Positions 61,250 through 64,000 of a stretch of 64,000 nucleotides of DNA are shown here, piece by piece (the stretch's first letter is position 1; every line of letters begins with the position of its first letter). The translations under genes were made by a program, and so were the position numbers. The stretch is from Epiperipatus broadwayi (Eukaryota; Onychophora; Udeonychophora; Euonychophora; Peripatidae): NCBI GenBank assembly GCA_028023455.1, contig JAQFVV010000507.1, forward strand, positions 306,501-370,500. The letters run 5' to 3'. The notes beneath the pieces are model-generated. The model was not told where the DNA came from. It worked only from the letters and a program-made list of their open reading frames with translations, and made no database searches.

Positions 61250-64000
61250 CTGTTGTTTTTGGAAAGGGAAAATCTGAAAGCTTATCGAAAGAATGTAGCT
61301 TTTAATCAATAAAACTTTAACAAATTATTTAAAAATAAAATCAAACATTCCCGACGCAATGAAACTTTCAAACAATTATATATATTTAAATATTTACAAA
61401 TATATACGCACAATCCACGCAGTTATAATACATATAAATTCATGAATAATTCTATCATGAATTTATTAATAAAATTAATCAATTTAAATCTGAAACTAGT
61501 TATTTGAATACACATTTATGAAATAAGTTATTCTTTATGGAAATTAGCGTGGATTGAACGTATAAAGCCCCATTGCATCGGAAATTTAAGGTTAGTACTA
61601 GGGTTTGAAGTGAGCTTATGGCTAGAGGTCATGAAGCTAGGATCGAACTCAGATCCGACTGCTTCAATATATATATAAAGTATCCTTGTAGAATTGATTA
61701 ATAGATCGTTAGTTTATATAATTAATATGGTTAATACGTAGGTAATTGCAAAATATTTTAGACTCATAATTACATATTTCAATATATATACATAGGCATA
61801 TGGTTTATTGCAGTTACTTATAGATTCTAATTTCAGGAGAAAAGTCAAGATTTAATCAGTAAAACTGATTCAATCTGGTATTGATAATGCATTTTTGCAT
61901 ACTAATGCTTGCTATTGATATAGTGTCCTTGCATTTATTTGATATATTAAATGTCAAAATATAAGTTACATATGTTTAAAATTTTTCTTTTGGGATACTT
62001 TCTATATAAATGCCATAGTTATTATTATGAAGTGTTTTAATCAATTAATTAATTACAAATTTATACATACATTATATATCAGTTTATAAAATTAAAACTC
62101 ATTAAAAAAAGGAAACTATTATTATATATAATGAGAAGAGATGAATAAACAAATAAAAAATAAATTCACACAGGCATTTCCGATATAAGTGAAAAATAAA
62201 AAAATAAAAAATACAATTGAGCTTGGTATATTAAAAAAAATAATTCATAGACAAAAATTGTTTGAATCTATATAAAAACTAGATATAAAACGTAAAAAAA
62301 GATAGTTTAATTTAAAAAGAAAAAAAATTGCTCTTACACATTATTAAGAGATTCATATGACTGTTTATTATACATATAGAGGCACAGACATCAACAATTT
62401 TGTTTATAATATTCTGTAAAAATTTTATAATTAAAAAAAAAAGCATATTCAGTTTTTTTTTATCAGGCATTTATTACTTTTATTTCATTTTATAACTTCA
62501 TTATATCTAATAAATTATCTTTTACCAACTACAAGATTCAAGGCATTACTCGGGTTTTTATATCATAAACTCTATCAGTTTGGTCTTAAATTGTACCTCA
62601 TACTTTTTAAAGTTAAACATTTATACCATTAAAATTTAGAGTTATTAAAATAAATGAAAAAAGTATATGCATATATCCCACAAAAATAAAAAAAAAGAAG
62701 ACAAAATTGTAATCATTGGAAAAAAACAACAACAATACCTCATTTTTCCAAAAATCTTTTTGAAATTAATCAATAAAAAAACAAGTATATATAATTAATG
62801 TGAAAATTTAAATGTGAAGTACATATTATATATGCTAAAACATACTGTCATAAATGTTTACACAATTGTAACATGTAATTAGGATTAAAATATGGAAAGC
62901 AGAGTCAACATACCATTGGTAATGAATAAGTATTATCGTTTGGTCTTGATATTTTATTATTTAATTAATCTACCTGTCTTTGGGAAAAGAGCTTAATTAT
63001 ATTCGTAAATATATGCACACACACACACAAAGTTATTTATAAACTTTTTTGCAATTAAATCATGAATCTGCATTTATAATTTTATCATAGCTTAAATAAA
63101 ATCTTACTAATAAATTGGAGTTAAATTTGTTTTTTTAACTAATGTTTTGACGAAAAATATTAAGCATGTCATTTAATTATAATGACTGATAATCACAAGA
63201 ACAAGACATTTTCGAAAAATTTTAATATTTACTTCCCTTTTTTAAAAAATACACTTCCAAGGAAATTGGTAATAATATCCGGAATAAATAAATTATTGAT
63301 TTCATTTTTTTTTAAATTTACTTACTTATAATTATTAAAAGAAATCAATATTTAATAATTTAAAAATAAAAAATATTTAATAATTTAAAAATAAAAAATG
63401 AAAGTAATTTTCATTAATTACATATATATATATTCAAGTCTTTTGTTTTTATCAGTGCATCTTCATCTTAACTAAATCATATGTGTGTGAATAAATAATG
63501 GAAAATTTAACAGTATTTTTGTATATTAGTCTATATTACTTTCAGTTATGTCGTACTCAGACAACCGTGTGATGTGATGCACTGTGACTTCTCCTTAAAC
63601 GGAGTCAGGAATCTCTCAGCAACTATGCCCAGAGAAACCTGTTAGCCACTTTACCTTTCCTTTCCATTCCCCACCTAAGTTTTCGCAAAATTTGCTTTAA
63701 CCAACTTAAAACTGGCAGTGACATCTAGTAAAGTATTTTTTGTCTGACTCATCTATAAAACAAAACTGGATGTGCTTTAGTTATGCCCAAGAATTAAATA
63801 AGGTTGATAGATCAAACATTAATATTTTATACATGTGAAAATTGGAAATAGAATTTCTCAAAATATTTGAGAAATTGTGATATATCCAGTTTTTTTACAC
63901 ATAATGTCTGATCTATTTCCCTCATTTAAAAATAGGGCATGAGTTAAAAGTGTTTTTACTTTGGTTTAAAAGCAGATCATACAAATTAGAATACTTTAAT
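61250..64000. other. AT-rich intron; small GC-richer patches at 61,550-61,660 and 63,550-63,720
   Basis: 61,550-61,660 contains GGATCGAACTCAGATCC; 63,550-63,720 contains CGGAGTCAGGAATCTCTCAG and CAACTATGCCCAGAGAAACC. Neither matches a family I know, nor a convincing exon. The rest is AT-rich with (CA)n at 63,016 and (AT)n tracts. Confidence 0.45.

Noticed and set aside
61550-61670. tRNA or SINE on the minus strand because of GAGTTCGATCC
   Set aside because: A B-box-like string is present, but no A box lies at the right distance upstream and no cloverleaf can be drawn.

Overview
The window is non-coding, strongly AT-rich animal DNA (about three quarters or more A+T by eye). It is full of (AT)n, poly-A/T and AAT microsatellites, tRNA-derived SINEs, decayed non-LTR retrotransposons and many foldback (MITE-like) inverted repeats. 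Nothing prokaryotic is visible: no operons and no long ORFs. Almost every ORF above 60 codons is a chance reading of intronic or repeat sequence.

The one host coding exon I can defend is on the minus strand at 32975-33115. It is 141 bp, flanked by a consensus acceptor and donor, with symmetric phase 1. Its 46 complete codons match the coiled-coil C-terminal domain (DD2/Dachbox-C) of the transcriptional cofactor Dachshund (DACH/dac). With no second exon recognised in about 30 kb on either side, the simplest reading is that the window lies inside two very long dac introns. That places the sequence in a bilaterian animal with a large, repeat-rich, AT-rich genome. I cannot name the species: an arachnid, mollusc or flatworm would all fit.

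Layout. 1-2200: decayed two-ORF LINE on the minus strand (RRM-like/zinc-knuckle ORF1, then an endonuclease fragment running off the left edge). 4.05-5.1 kb: SINE and a ~210-bp direct repeat. 6.2 kb: MITE copy. 12.8-16.5 kb: three minus-strand SINEs and a LINE 3' fragment with a zinc finger (15.37-15.9 kb). 18.99-21.1 kb: composite locus with a GC-richer inverted-repeat island, nine 56-bp tandem units, a SINE fragment and a 191-bp satellite. 22.4-24.9 kb: long foldback and SINEs. 26.84-27.36 kb: eight irregularly spaced copies of a 16-bp motif. 31 kb: MITE with perfect 51-bp arms. 33 kb: dac exon, with a degenerate triplicated repeat just upstream of it. 34-43 kb: SINEs, a foldback and a possible promoter-like patch. 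45-59 kb: dense foldbacks, including a direct/inverted triplication split by a SINE at 50.3-51.3 kb. 59.4-61.3 kb: a long, non-repetitive, higher-complexity block ending in a perfect 30-bp palindrome with a TAATTA core, the best candidate for conserved regulatory DNA. 61.3-64 kb: AT-rich intron with one small GC-richer island.

The parts do not form a pathway. The picture is a developmental regulator whose giant introns carry mobile elements, many able to fold into hairpins when transcribed, plus a few quieter stretches that may be cis-regulatory.
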